A stretch of DNA of 64,000 nt from the NCBI RefSeq assembly GCF_011193355.1, contig NZ_CP049780.1, positions 3,154,169-3,218,168 on the forward strand, read 5' to 3'. Source of the DNA: Streptomyces sp. JB150. Its GTDB lineage: Bacteria; Actinomycetota; Actinomycetes; Streptomycetales; Streptomycetaceae. Of the stretch, positions 1-8,242 are shown one piece after another. How positions within the stretch are numbered: the stretch's first letter is position 1; each line of letters starts with the position of its first letter. A program made the translations under genes and the position numbers. The notes below the pieces were generated by a model. That model was not told where the DNA came from. It saw only the letters and a program-made list of their open reading frames with translations, and made no database searches.

Positions 1-347
1 GTCGGCAGCAGGTTGAAGGCCTGGAAGATGAACCCGATGCGGTCGCGCCGCAGCCGGGTGAGCTTCTTGTCCTTCAGCCCGGTGATCTCGGTCTCGTCCA
101 GGTGGATCTGACCGCTCGTCACGGTGTCGAGGCCGGCCAGGCAGTGCATCAGGGTGGACTTGCCGGACCCCGAGGGGCCCATGATCGCGGTGAACTGGCC
201 GCGGGCGATGTCCACGTCGACATGGTCGAGGGCGACGACGCGGGTCTCCCCGGCCCCGTAGGCCTTGACGACCTGCCGCGCCCGCGCGGCGACGGCCGTA
301 CGCCCTCCAGTGCCCCCGTGCCTGGGAATGGTTACAGCCGAAGTCAC
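1..347 (-). CDS. ABC transporter ATP-binding protein (MacB/LolD-like), partial
   Basis: The first 115 residues of an ABC ATPase; the gene runs off the left edge. A Walker A motif, GPSGSGKST, lies near residue 57, followed by the LMHCLAGLD stretch typical of MacB/LolD ATPases, and the fragment ends just after the Q-loop (IFQAFNLLP). The start is the GTG at 347-345, preceded by AGGAGA about 7 nt upstream. Family members energise FtsX-type permeases that export peptides, lipoproteins or drugs. The permease is expected beyond the window, so the substrate cannot be named. It is divergent from the MFS exporter gene. Confidence 0.85.
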   Translation of the reverse strand, partial: MTSAVTIPRHGGTGGRTAVAARARQVVKAYGAGETRVVALDHVDVDIARGQFTAIMGPSGSGKSTLMHCLAGLDTVTSGQIHLDETEITGLKDKKLTRLRRDRIGFIFQAFNLLP

Positions 348-764
348 GGTATGTCTCCTATGTCGGTCAACAGATGGTTCGTACTGGTCCCTTGGTCCGC
401 AGGACCCGCACGCAGTGGTTACGAGAAGGAGTCTCGCGGGCGGAGGGGGCGCGGTTCGATGGTGCTCGGCCCCCTCCTGTGCGGGGGAAAACCCCACCCC
501 CCACGCTGCGGTCCGCCGGTGCCGCTGGCGCCCTCAGCGGCGTAAAGCCAGGTTAAGGACGCCCGCACCCCGTCTCGTCCTCCGCCGGGACGACCTCTCC
601 CCCAGCCGTTGTACGGAGGAACCCCTAGGGGTCTCCACCGGCAGGCCGAATCACTCGCGGGGGCGCTGTCCGCCCTTCGGACCACCCACCCTGCCCCCTC
701 CCGCCGCGTGAGGGTCAAATGCGAAGCTGTCGTGCGGCAGACAGGAGCGAGGGGAAGGAAACCC
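348..764. other. Divergent intergenic region, ABC ATPase / MFS exporter
   Basis: About 417 nt without a convincing gene. It should hold the promoters of both flanking transporters. The one clear structure is a perfect 12-nt palindrome, ACCCCTAGGGGT, at 621-632 in the leader of the MFS gene, a plausible repressor site. The strong ribosome binding sequence GGGGAAGGAA lies just before the MFS start. Short open frames on both strands here overlap one another and show no recognisable family. Confidence 0.5.
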
Positions 765-2297
765 GTGAGCCAAGGGGAGACCGGGCCGGTGCGCCGGCAC
801 GGCACCGGCACACGCGCCGCGGACCCGGCCGGCCGCACGCCGGACGCCCGCGGCCGCGGCCCCGTCGTCGCCGCGCTGATGCTGTCCATGGCGCTCGCCG
901 CGCTGGACTCCACCATCGTCGCCACCGCCGTCCCGCAGATCGTCGGCGACCTCGGCGGCTTCTCCGTCTTCTCCTGGCTGTTCTCCGGCTATCTGCTCGC
1001 CGTCACCGTCAGCCTCCCGGTCTACGGCAAGCTGTCCGACACCTTCGGCCGCAAACCGGTGCTCGTCGTCGGCGCGGCCGTCTTCCTGCTCGGCTCGCTG
1101 CTGTGCGCGCTGGCCTGGAACATGGCCGCGCTCATCGCCTTCCGCGTCGTCCAGGGCCTGGGCGGCGGCGCCCTCCAGGGCACCGTGCAGACCCTGGCCG
1201 CCGACCTCTACCCGCTGAAGGAACGCCCGAGGATCCAGTCGAAGCTGTCCACCGTGTGGGCCGTCTCGGCGGTCGCGGGGCCCGGCGTGGGCGGCCTGCT
1301 CGCCGCGTACGCCGACTGGCGGTGGATCTTCCTCGTCAACCTGCCCGTCGGCGCGGTCGCCCTGTGGCTGATCGTGCGTCACCTGCACGAGCCGCAGCGG
1401 GAGAAGACGGTCACCCGCGCGCGGGTCGACTGGGCGGGCGCGCTGGCCGTGTTCGCCTGCGGCGGGCTGCTGCTGACCGCGCTGGTGCAGGGCGGGGTGG
1501 CCTGGCCGTGGCTGTCGGCGCCGTCGCTGGCGCTGTTCGGGGCCGGGCTCGTGCTGCTCGTGGTCGTGGTGCTGGTGGAGCGCCGGGCGGCCGAGCCGAT
1601 CATGCCGGGCTGGGTCTGGCGGCGCCGCACGATCGCGGCCGTGAACTTGGCGCTGGGCGCGCTCGGCCTGCTGATGGTGGCGCCCACGGTGTTCCTGCCG
1701 ACGTACGCGCAGGCGGTGCTCGGACTCGGCCCCGTCGCCGCCGGGTTCGTGCTCTCGGTGTGGACGCTCAGCTGGCCGGTGTCGGCGGCGTTCAGCCAGC
1801 ACGTCTACCGCAGGATCGGCTTTCGCGACACGGCCATGCTGGGCATCGGCACGGCCACCCTCGTCCTCGCCGCGTTCCCGCTCCTGCCGTATCCGGGCCA
1901 GGCCTGGCAGCCGGCGCTGCTGATGCTGGTGCTCGGCGCCGCGCTCGGCCTGTTCCAGCTGCCGCTGATCGTCGGTGTGCAGTCGACGGTCGGCTGGGCG
2001 GAGCGCGGCACGACCACCGCGTCGGTGCTGTTCTGCCGGCAGACCGGTCAGACCGTCGGGGCCACCGCCTTCGGCGCGGTCGCCAACGGGGTGCTGGCCG
2101 CCCGCCTCGGCGGCACCGGGAACCTCGACGCCATCGCCCACGGCCTGGACACCGGCGCCGCCACCGAGACGGCCCGGCGGGCCATCGCGGACGCGGTCCA
2201 CGCGGTGTACCTGGGCGCGGCGGGGGCGGCGGCACTGGCCTTCCTGGTGCTGCTGGTCCTGGCGCCCCGCCGCTTCCCGGTCCTCACGGACAACTGA
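765..2297 (+). CDS. MFS multidrug exporter, DHA2 (EmrB/QacA) family
   Basis: Predicted 510-residue proton-driven efflux transporter with about 14 hydrophobic segments, the usual size for DHA2 exporters. Visible signatures are LDSTIVATAVPQIVGDLGG in helix 1, GKLSDTFGRKP (motif A) after helix 2, RVVQGLGGGALQG in helix 4 and the motif-C-like GPGVGGLLAAYADWRWIF in helix 5. The GTG at 765 was chosen because GGGGAAGGAA sits 5 nt upstream; an extension to 609 lacks a comparable site and would add a charged leader. The substrate is unknown. No dedicated regulator lies beside it, but a palindrome at 621-632 could be an operator. Confidence 0.9.
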   Translation: MSQGETGPVRRHGTGTRAADPAGRTPDARGRGPVVAALMLSMALAALDSTIVATAVPQIVGDLGGFSVFSWLFSGYLLAVTVSLPVYGKLSDTFGRKPVLVVGAAVFLLGSLLCALAWNMAALIAFRVVQGLGGGALQGTVQTLAADLYPLKERPRIQSKLSTVWAVSAVAGPGVGGLLAAYADWRWIFLVNLPVGAVALWLIVRHLHEPQREKTVTRARVDWAGALAVFACGGLLLTALVQGGVAWPWLSAPSLALFGAGLVLLVVVVLVERRAAEPIMPGWVWRRRTIAAVNLALGALGLLMVAPTVFLPTYAQAVLGLGPVAAGFVLSVWTLSWPVSAAFSQHVYRRIGFRDTAMLGIGTATLVLAAFPLLPYPGQAWQPALLMLVLGAALGLFQLPLIVGVQSTVGWAERGTTTASVLFCRQTGQTVGATAFGAVANGVLAARLGGTGNLDAIAHGLDTGAATETARRAIADAVHAVYLGAAGAAALAFLVLLVLAPRRFPVLTDN

Positions 2298-2336
2298 GGG
2301 CTGCCCTCGCGTGGAATCCGGTTCTACTCTGGGCCG

Positions 2337-2834
2337 ATGGTGACCTTGGAGCGGCTGCGGGCCGACCACGCGGAGGCGCTGCTGGCGTTCGAGCGGGAGA
2401 ACCGGGAGTACTTCGCCCGCACGGTGCCCGACCGCGGCGACGCGTACTTCACCGGCTTCGCCGACCGCCTCCGCGCGCTGCTCGCCGAACAGGACGCGGG
2501 GATCTGCCACTTCCACGTCGTGCGCGACGAGGCCGGACACCTCGTCGGCCGCGTCAACCTGGTCGACGCCGAGGACGGCGAGGCGGAACTCGGCTACCGC
2601 GTGGGCGCCCGGTACGCGGGCCGGGGCGTCGCCACTCAGGCGGTGCGCCTGGTGTGCCGTACGGCGGCCACGGCGTACGGGCTGCGCGCGCTCACCGCGG
2701 TCACCACCCTGGACAACGCCGCCTCCCGGGCCGTGCTCCGGCGCACCGGCTTCACCGAGACCGGGCCGGTGCGCGTGGACGGCCGTCCCGGAGTGGCGTT
2801 CCGGCGCCCGACCGCTCGGTTCGAGGTGAGGTGA
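2337..2834 (+). CDS. GNAT family N-acetyltransferase (RimJ/RimL-like)
   Basis: A 165-residue acetyltransferase of the GNAT fold. The acetyl-CoA-binding stretch is visible at about residues 82-105, where a beta strand (AELGYRVGARYAGRG) leads into helix alpha3 (VATQAVRLVCR). The C-terminal NAASRAVLRRTGF motif is typical of the RimJ/RimL/SpeG branch, which acetylates ribosomal protein N-termini or small amines. The substrate cannot be inferred. It begins 39 nt after the MFS gene on the same strand, so the two may be co-transcribed, and ends 7 nt before the convergent coiled-coil gene. Confidence 0.85.
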   Translation: MVTLERLRADHAEALLAFERENREYFARTVPDRGDAYFTGFADRLRALLAEQDAGICHFHVVRDEAGHLVGRVNLVDAEDGEAELGYRVGARYAGRGVATQAVRLVCRTAATAYGLRALTAVTTLDNAASRAVLRRTGFTETGPVRVDGRPGVAFRRPTARFEVR

Positions 2835-2841
2835 CGGCGGG

Positions 2842-3732
2842 TCACTTGGCAGGCGCGTGCTCGCCCGTGAGCGCCGCCAGGCACGCCCGTACATGCTCCA
2901 TGTGCGCCTGTACGCCGTCCCGGCGCTTCCCGTGCTCGCGCAGCACCCGCTCGGTCTCCCGCGCGATCCGCTCCTCGCACAGCCGGGCCTCGGCGACGAT
3001 CCCGGCGGCCCGCGCCCGCGCCTCCTCCTGCCGCAGCCGGGCCGCCTCCCCGGCGTCGGCCAGGGCCCGCTCGGCCTCCCGGAGCGCGGCCTCGGCGCGG
3101 GCGATCCGGGCCGCGTGGCGGGCCTCCAGCGCGGCGGCGCGCTCCGCGGCCGCGCGCTCGGCGGCGGCCCACCGCCCGACGTGGTCCTCTTGGCGTCCGG
3201 CGAGGACCGCGAGGGTGCGCTGCCGCACCTCCCGCAGCGCGGCGACCGCCTCCGCACGACACTCCTCCACCTCCCGCCGCGCGGCGACCCGGACCTCGTC
3301 GGCCTCGGCGCGCGCCGCGAGCAGCCGGTGACGGGCCCGGTCCCCGGCCTCCGCGCGCAGCGTCTCGGCGTACTCCCGCGCCGCCCGGCGCACCCCGTCG
3401 GCGTACGCCCGCGCCCGCGCGACCCGCTCGTCCGCCTCGCGCCGTGCCCGCTCGCGCACCTCGGCCGCCTCCGCCTGCCCCAGCCGGAACAGCCGCCGGG
3501 CGCGCTCCCCCAGCGCCTCGTACGTCTGCGGCGCGAGCCGCGCGACCGTCTCGCGCAGGCACCCCGCCTCCGCCTCCATCTCCCTGGCCAGCACGGTGAG
3601 CCGGGCGGCCCGCTCCCAGCCGGCGTCACGGTCCCGGCACAGCGCCGCGGTGAACGCGTCGACCTGCGCCGGGTGGTACCCGCGCCCCCGGACGGTCACG
3701 AAGCCATGTGGTGACACCGACGCGCTGCTCAT
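2842..3732 (-). CDS. DivIVA/FilP-like coiled-coil protein (often annotated cellulose-binding protein)
   Basis: A 296-residue protein built almost entirely of Ala/Arg/Glu heptad-like sequence, predicted to form a long coiled coil from about residue 45 to 275. The N-terminal HGFVTVRGRGYHPAQVDAF resembles the short membrane-targeting head of DivIVA-type proteins. Streptomyces paralogues of this kind are often labelled cellulose-binding protein and are related to Scy/FilP cytoskeletal proteins that organise hyphal tips; a role in polar growth here is inference. The ATG at 3732 has a GGAGG almost abutting it, which is unusually close, so a nearby alternative start is possible. Confidence 0.65.
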   Translation of the reverse strand: MSSASVSPHGFVTVRGRGYHPAQVDAFTAALCRDRDAGWERAARLTVLAREMEAEAGCLRETVARLAPQTYEALGERARRLFRLGQAEAAEVRERARREADERVARARAYADGVRRAAREYAETLRAEAGDRARHRLLAARAEADEVRVAARREVEECRAEAVAALREVRQRTLAVLAGRQEDHVGRWAAAERAAAERAAALEARHAARIARAEAALREAERALADAGEAARLRQEEARARAAGIVAEARLCEERIARETERVLREHGKRRDGVQAHMEHVRACLAALTGEHAPAK

Positions 3733-3833
3733 CCTCCGGACCCCTTCCCGCCGACCACGCGCGACCGGCGCACACCCCGATGGATCGGCAGGAAGGGCCC
3801 GTCCCGCGATACCGCGCGCCGAAGGTGCCCACA

Positions 3834-3875
3834 AAAGGGCCCGGCCCGGTCGGATACGACCGGGCCGGGCCCTTT
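3834..3875 (-). terminator. Rho-independent terminator of the SUKH-4/SMI1 operon
   Basis: A near-perfect hairpin with 19-bp arms (3834-3852 and 3857-3875) around a GATA tetraloop. Read on the minus strand the stem ends in CCCTTTT, an intrinsic-terminator pattern. It lies downstream of the SUKH-4 fusion gene and upstream of the coiled-coil gene, separating the two units. Confidence 0.85.
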
Positions 3876-3901
3876 CTCACACGACGTCGGACCGAAGTCA
3901 G

Positions 3902-3997
3902 GTCAAACGGACGTCACACCGGCCCGAGACCACGTCGCACGGACGGCACGCCAGCCCGAGGTCACGTCGGACGGACGTCACAGCAGCCCGTCCCACA
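3902..3997. repeat. 32-bp tandem repeat, three copies, spanning the SUKH-4 gene stop codon
   Basis: Three adjacent 32-nt units start at 3902, 3934 and 3966. Each carries the core ACGGACG, then CAC or CACA, then GCCCG. The third unit contains the last codons and stop of the SUKH-4 fusion gene (stop at 3978-3980), so the two downstream units look like diverged copies of the gene's 3' end. Replication slippage is the likely origin. Confidence 0.8.
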
Positions 3998-6827
3998 TCT
4001 GCTCCAGCAGCACCGACCACCAGCTCTCCGGCGAACCGAGCGCCGCCGGGTCCAGCGCGGCCAGCTGGGCCTGGAAGTCGACGGTCCAGCGGCCCGCCTG
4101 CTCCTGGTTCAGCCCGAATCGCAGCCGCCACATCCGGCCCAGCAGCGCCAGGCAGCGGGCGAACTCCGGCAGACCGGTGTTCACGAACTGCGGCGGCACC
4201 GGCGCACCGCCCGGCCCCGCCTCCACCGGCACGGCGACGATGTTCGCCGTCCCGTACTGCACACAGATCGCCTTGCCGAAGTCCGTGCCCATGACGAGGT
4301 ACGACCCCGCGTCCGCGGCCGGCTGCACGCCGCGCTCCTGCGCCAGCTCCGCCAGCGTCGGAACGGGCCGCCCCGGCTGGGCCTGCGCCCAGAAGAACGG
4401 TCCCATGTCCACCGGCAGACCGGCCACCACCAGGGTGTGCGCGACGATCGGCGGCACGCCCTGCCGGGACACCGCGGCCTGCTCGAACCGGAAGACACCC
4501 GGCCCGAACGCCGCCGCCACCTCATGCGCCACGCCCTCCGGCGGGATCGGCGGCGCCGGCGGCACCGGCGGCACCGGCACCCGCACCGGCGCCGGACGCG
4601 CGGGCCCGTCCGCGACCTGGTGCAGCTCACCCTGGTGCGCCAGCAGCTGCCGCATCCCCTGCTGCCGGCTCGCGTGGTCCGTGCCGTACGGCGCGATGGA
4701 CGTGATCCGCGCCTGCGGCCACTGCTCACGGATCATCCGCGCGCAGTACGCCCCCGGCAGCTCGCACGACTCCAGCTCGGTGTGCAGCTCCAGCACCTGG
4801 TCCGGCGGCACGTTCATCGCCCGCAGCTCGTGGAAGATCTGCCACTCCGGGTGCGGCGTGCCCGGCGCGGACCGCCGGATCAGCTGCTGCTCCGAGCCGT
4901 CCTGCGCGCGGTAGCGCAGCACGGCCTGGTAGCCGGGGCCGACCGTCGGCAGTCCCTGCTGCTGCGGATAGCCGTACGCGGGGGGCTGCACACCCGGCAC
5001 CTGACCCGGCATCGGCTGACCGGGCACCGGCTGACCCGGCACCGGCTGACCGGGCAGGGGCCCGCCCGGCACGGGCGGCACCGGCTGCGGGGCACCCGCG
5101 ACACCCGGCACACCCGGAACACCCGGGGCGCCCGGAGGCATACCGGGCACGCCGGGCGCCTGCGGCGGCGGGGGCACGCCCGGACCGCCGACCGGCGGGC
5201 CGGCCAGCATGGTCTCCGCGTGGTGCACGCCGCCCTGCCCGCCGGGCGCACCAGGGGCGCCTGGGGCACCGGGTGTGCGCGGGGCGCCCGGAGCGCCCGG
5301 CGGCTGGGGCGCGCCCGGCCCCATCCGGGAGGGGTCGGCCAGCATCGTGGCGGCGTGGTGGACACCGCCCGGAGGCGTACCGCCGGGCGTGTTCGGCGCA
5401 CCCGGCGGGCCCGGCGGGGTGGGAGCGCCCGGAGCGCCCGGACCCGCGGGAGCGTCGGGGCCGAGGGCGGACACGAGCTGCGTGGGCGCGTACGCGCCGC
5501 CCGCCGGGGTACCGCCCGGCGGCGGGGGCGTGGCGCCCGGCCGGACGCCCGGAGTGCCCGGCGCACCCGGCGGAGGCGGCGGCGTCGCACCCCGGCCGCG
5601 CCGTGGCGGCGGAGCCGCCTTGCCGGTCGCGGCGTCGGCGATGTCCCCGGCCTGCGGCGGGTAGCCGTAGGACGGCGGGGGCGGCGTGCTGCCCTGCGGC
5701 GCGGGCGGTACGGGCGGCGCGGCCGGAGGAGGCGTACTCCCCTGCGGCGCACCCGGAACCGGCGCCCCCGGCACGGGCGGGGCGGGAGGCGCGGACGGCG
5801 CGGGCGGCGGCGTGTGGTGCGCCCCCGGCGCGGGCGGCACTCCGGGAGCGCTCGGCGCCCCGGACCCGCCCGGTCCCGCCTGAGCACCCGGTCCGCCCGG
5901 CACGCCCGGCCCTGCCTGCCCCGCCTGAGCGCCCTGCGCCTGCGGGTCCTCGATCGCCGGCGCGATCGCCGTCGGCGGCAGCTGGCTGCCGCCCGACATC
6001 AGCGCCGTCTTCGCGTCCGGCACCACCGACGGCGCGGCCGGCGGCGGCTCGTCGTCGGCGCCGCTCAACGGCGGCGCGAACACGGTCTCCGGCAGCGGCA
6101 CCGAACGGTCCTCGCCGGCATCCGCGTTGGTGTCCGTCCCGGCCCACGGCGTCGCCCCCGCCGGCGCACCGGGCACGGCACCCGGCGCCCCCGGGGCACC
6201 CTGCGCCGCCGCACCGGCCGGAATCCCGGCCTGCGTCTGCGGCAACGCCGAACCCGGGGCCGGCGCCGCGAACCCGGGCACCGCGTCCCGCGGTTCCGCG
6301 TCCACCGGCTCCGCGTCCACCGGCCCGGTCCCCGCAGAGCCCGCAGAACCCGCAGAGCCCGCGCCCGCTTCCCCGGCCGCCACAGAGCCCGAAGAGTCAG
6401 CACCCTCCGCCGTACCGCCCCGCGCACCCCGCTGATCCGGGATGCCCAGCTTGTCCGCCGCCTCCTGCAACCACTCCGGCGGACTCAGCAGGAACGACGT
6501 CTGGTTCAGATCCACCCGCGCCGCGGGCGCCGGCGCGGCCTCGCCCGCCGACTCCGCACGGCCGTACTCCTCCTCGTAACGGCGGATCACCTCACCCACC
6601 GGCAGCGACGGCCACAGCGTCGCCTCACCGCTGTCCCGGGCGATCACCAGCCGCTGACCCCCGCCGTCCGAACGCGGCCCGTCGGGACGGTCCTCCGCCC
6701 ACACCACGAAACCGAGGTCGAACTCCCGCACCCGCACCTCACGGTGCTGGTACGCCGGCACGTCCCCGTTGATCCACTCCTCGGCGCGCTCCTGCGCCTG
6801 CGCGAACGTCACCATCGGCCAGCTCAC
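3978..6827 (-). CDS. YrhB / collagen-like / deaminase-like / SUKH-4 fusion protein
   Basis: A 949-residue cytosolic-looking fusion with no signal peptide. Residues 1-80 resemble the YrhB-type immunity domain. About 85-630 are Pro/Gly-rich, with collagen-like GAP/GPG runs. About 640-720 carry a deaminase-like core, with HPE near residue 659 and CELPGAYC near 688-695, resembling the H-x-E and Cys zinc motifs of nucleic-acid deaminases. About 765-949 form a SUKH-4 domain ending in SWWSVLLEQMWDGLL. These domains are known from bacterial polymorphic-toxin immunity systems. The GTG start at 6827 overlaps the stop of the SMI1 gene by GTGA, suggesting translational coupling. Catalytic activity and role are unproven. 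Confidence 0.75.
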   Translation of the reverse strand: MSWPMVTFAQAQERAEEWINGDVPAYQHREVRVREFDLGFVVWAEDRPDGPRSDGGGQRLVIARDSGEATLWPSLPVGEVIRRYEEEYGRAESAGEAAPAPAARVDLNQTSFLLSPPEWLQEAADKLGIPDQRGARGGTAEGADSSGSVAAGEAGAGSAGSAGSAGTGPVDAEPVDAEPRDAVPGFAAPAPGSALPQTQAGIPAGAAAQGAPGAPGAVPGAPAGATPWAGTDTNADAGEDRSVPLPETVFAPPLSGADDEPPPAAPSVVPDAKTALMSGGSQLPPTAIAPAIEDPQAQGAQAGQAGPGVPGGPGAQAGPGGSGAPSAPGVPPAPGAHHTPPPAPSAPPAPPVPGAPVPGAPQGSTPPPAAPPVPPAPQGSTPPPPSYGYPPQAGDIADAATGKAAPPPRRGRGATPPPPPGAPGTPGVRPGATPPPPGGTPAGGAYAPTQLVSALGPDAPAGPGAPGAPTPPGPPGAPNTPGGTPPGGVHHAATMLADPSRMGPGAPQPPGAPGAPRTPGAPGAPGAPGGQGGVHHAETMLAGPPVGGPGVPPPPQAPGVPGMPPGAPGVPGVPGVAGAPQPVPPVPGGPLPGQPVPGQPVPGQPMPGQVPGVQPPAYGYPQQQGLPTVGPGYQAVLRYRAQDGSEQQLIRRSAPGTPHPEWQIFHELRAMNVPPDQVLELHTELESCELPGAYCARMIREQWPQARITSIAPYGTDHASRQQGMRQLLAHQGELHQVADGPARPAPVRVPVPPVPPAPPIPPEGVAHEVAAAFGPGVFRFEQAAVSRQGVPPIVAHTLVVAGLPVDMGPFFWAQAQPGRPVPTLAELAQERGVQPAADAGSYLVMGTDFGKAICVQYGTANIVAVPVEAGPGGAPVPPQFVNTGLPEFARCLALLGRMWRLRFGLNQEQAGRWTVDFQAQLAALDPAALGSPESWWSVLLEQMWDGLL

Positions 6828-7837
6828 TCCCCGGACACCGGAACGGACCGCGCGAAACCGCCGTCCACCATCAGATTCGCCACGGTCTCCAGCTCCGGCG
6901 GCGACCCAGCGAGCCGCGACAGGAACGCGTCGAAGTCCTCACCGCACGGCAGCAGCAGCCGCTCCACCCGCTCCGCTGGCGACCACGACGGATCCACGTC
7001 ACGCGCGTCGTCGTACGCGCAGAACCACACCGAACCGACCCGCTCGCCCTTCACCTTCACGGCGAGCAGACCGCCCTGCACGAACCCGACCCCCAGGTAG
7101 TCCTTGGTCAGATGGTCCCGCAGGCACTTGTTGACGTACACCAGGTCGTTGACCGCCGCCTCGTCCCGCACCGTGAAGAACGGCTGGTCCACCAGCAGCC
7201 CCAGCTCCGCGTCCAGCGCCGTCCCGACCGGCGCGCAACCACCCGCCGCCTTCAGGAACGACCGGTACGCGCCCGGCAGCCGGTAACCCAGGTCCTCCTC
7301 GACGCCCTGCACCTGCGCCTCGGTCACCGCCACACCCGACTTCGGCAGCCCGAAATGCGCCGGCCGCGTCTCCTGCAACGGCCGCGTGCCCCGCTTGCCG
7401 TGGTCCACCGCCGCCGTCGCGATCCCGCCGTGATGCCGCAGCAACGCCTTCACCTCGACCGGCACCAGCTCCAGCCGCCGCGTCCCCGCCACGTGGTGCC
7501 ACGTCCAGCCGTGCGGCGTCGCCACCGCCGGAATCGTGTCCCACAGCTCGTGCCCCGTCGCCGCCAGCGCCGCGTTCGCCGACACGTAGTCCGTCAGCCG
7601 CAGCTCGTCGACGCCGAAACCCTCCGGCGGATCCGCGATCTCCGCCGCCGCGCGGGCGTACGGCGAGAAGTCGGGGTAGCCGCGCTCGTCCACCCGCACC
7701 CCTCTCGGGTGACGGGCCGCCCGGACCGGATCCGGGAAGTGCACGACCTGCCCGGCGTAGGCCGCGTTCGGCGGCGCGGCTTGTCCCCCGGCCTGGCGGC
7801 CGGGAGGCGCCCCCAGCCCGAGCCGACCTGTCGTCAT
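6824..7837 (-). CDS. SMI1/KNR4 (SUKH-1) family protein
   Basis: A 337-residue protein with a SUKH-type domain over roughly residues 190-330; the core GVEEDLGYRLPGAYRSFLKA is the characteristic helix-strand start of SMI1/KNR4 domains. The N-terminal half (about 50-170, DFSPYARAAAEI onward) looks like a separate domain common to actinobacterial HNH/toxin-related proteins and was not named. The ATG at 7837 follows AGGGGG by about 10 nt; an extension to 7996 is poorly supported. It is the first gene of a two-gene unit with the SUKH-4 fusion. SUKH proteins commonly neutralise nuclease or deaminase toxins, which suits the nearby YwqJ deaminase, but the partner is inferred. Confidence 0.8.
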   Translation of the reverse strand: MTTGRLGLGAPPGRQAGGQAAPPNAAYAGQVVHFPDPVRAARHPRGVRVDERGYPDFSPYARAAAEIADPPEGFGVDELRLTDYVSANAALAATGHELWDTIPAVATPHGWTWHHVAGTRRLELVPVEVKALLRHHGGIATAAVDHGKRGTRPLQETRPAHFGLPKSGVAVTEAQVQGVEEDLGYRLPGAYRSFLKAAGGCAPVGTALDAELGLLVDQPFFTVRDEAAVNDLVYVNKCLRDHLTKDYLGVGFVQGGLLAVKVKGERVGSVWFCAYDDARDVDPSWSPAERVERLLLPCGEDFDAFLSRLAGSPPELETVANLMVDGGFARSVPVSGE

Positions 7838-8242
7838 GGCGGTTGCCCCCTGCGGCACTCTGTACGACCCGCAACGACCGACTCCGGCCGCTACGCCCCG
7901 TATCGACTTCTCTGCTCCGACGCACCCCTGTCCCGGGCACGCCCACCGCGCGCGACGCGGTCCCGACAGCCTATGCCGTACCGGGAAACCGGTCACCGGC
8001 GCCGGTCACGCCCACCCCGCAGCACCGGACGCACCCCTTCCGCGCCACCCCCGCCGCCCCTCCGCCCCGCACGTACCACCCCGAACCCACCCCATAGCCC
8101 TGACACACCGTCACCAACGCGTCACCCCCACGTGACGACCCGCCCCCGACCGTGCGTGTCGGACCGCCCCCGCTTCCACAGCGCCCAGCCCATTTGGCAC
8201 TCTGTGTCCGCCGGGGGGATGCACGGGAGGGGAAAGACGAGC
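7838..8242. other. Divergent promoter region between the two SUKH/deaminase units
   Basis: About 405 nt with no supportable gene. The same 10-mer, GGCACTCTGT, occurs at 7854-7863 just upstream of the SMI1 start and at 8196-8205 just upstream of the YwqJ-deaminase start, the latter within TTGGCACTCTG. The shared sequence may mark a common regulator or promoter element. The rest is C-rich sequence with no clear hairpin. Confidence 0.5.

Noticed and set aside
651..3629. A 992-codon open frame on the minus strand
   Set aside because: It runs antisense through the MFS and GNAT genes and has Arg/Gln/His/Gly-biased composition; it is a GC-rich shadow frame.
3708..7100. A 1130-codon open frame on the plus strand
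   Set aside because: It is antisense to the SUKH-4 fusion, and its composition is mostly Arg, Pro, His and Thr; no family features are seen.
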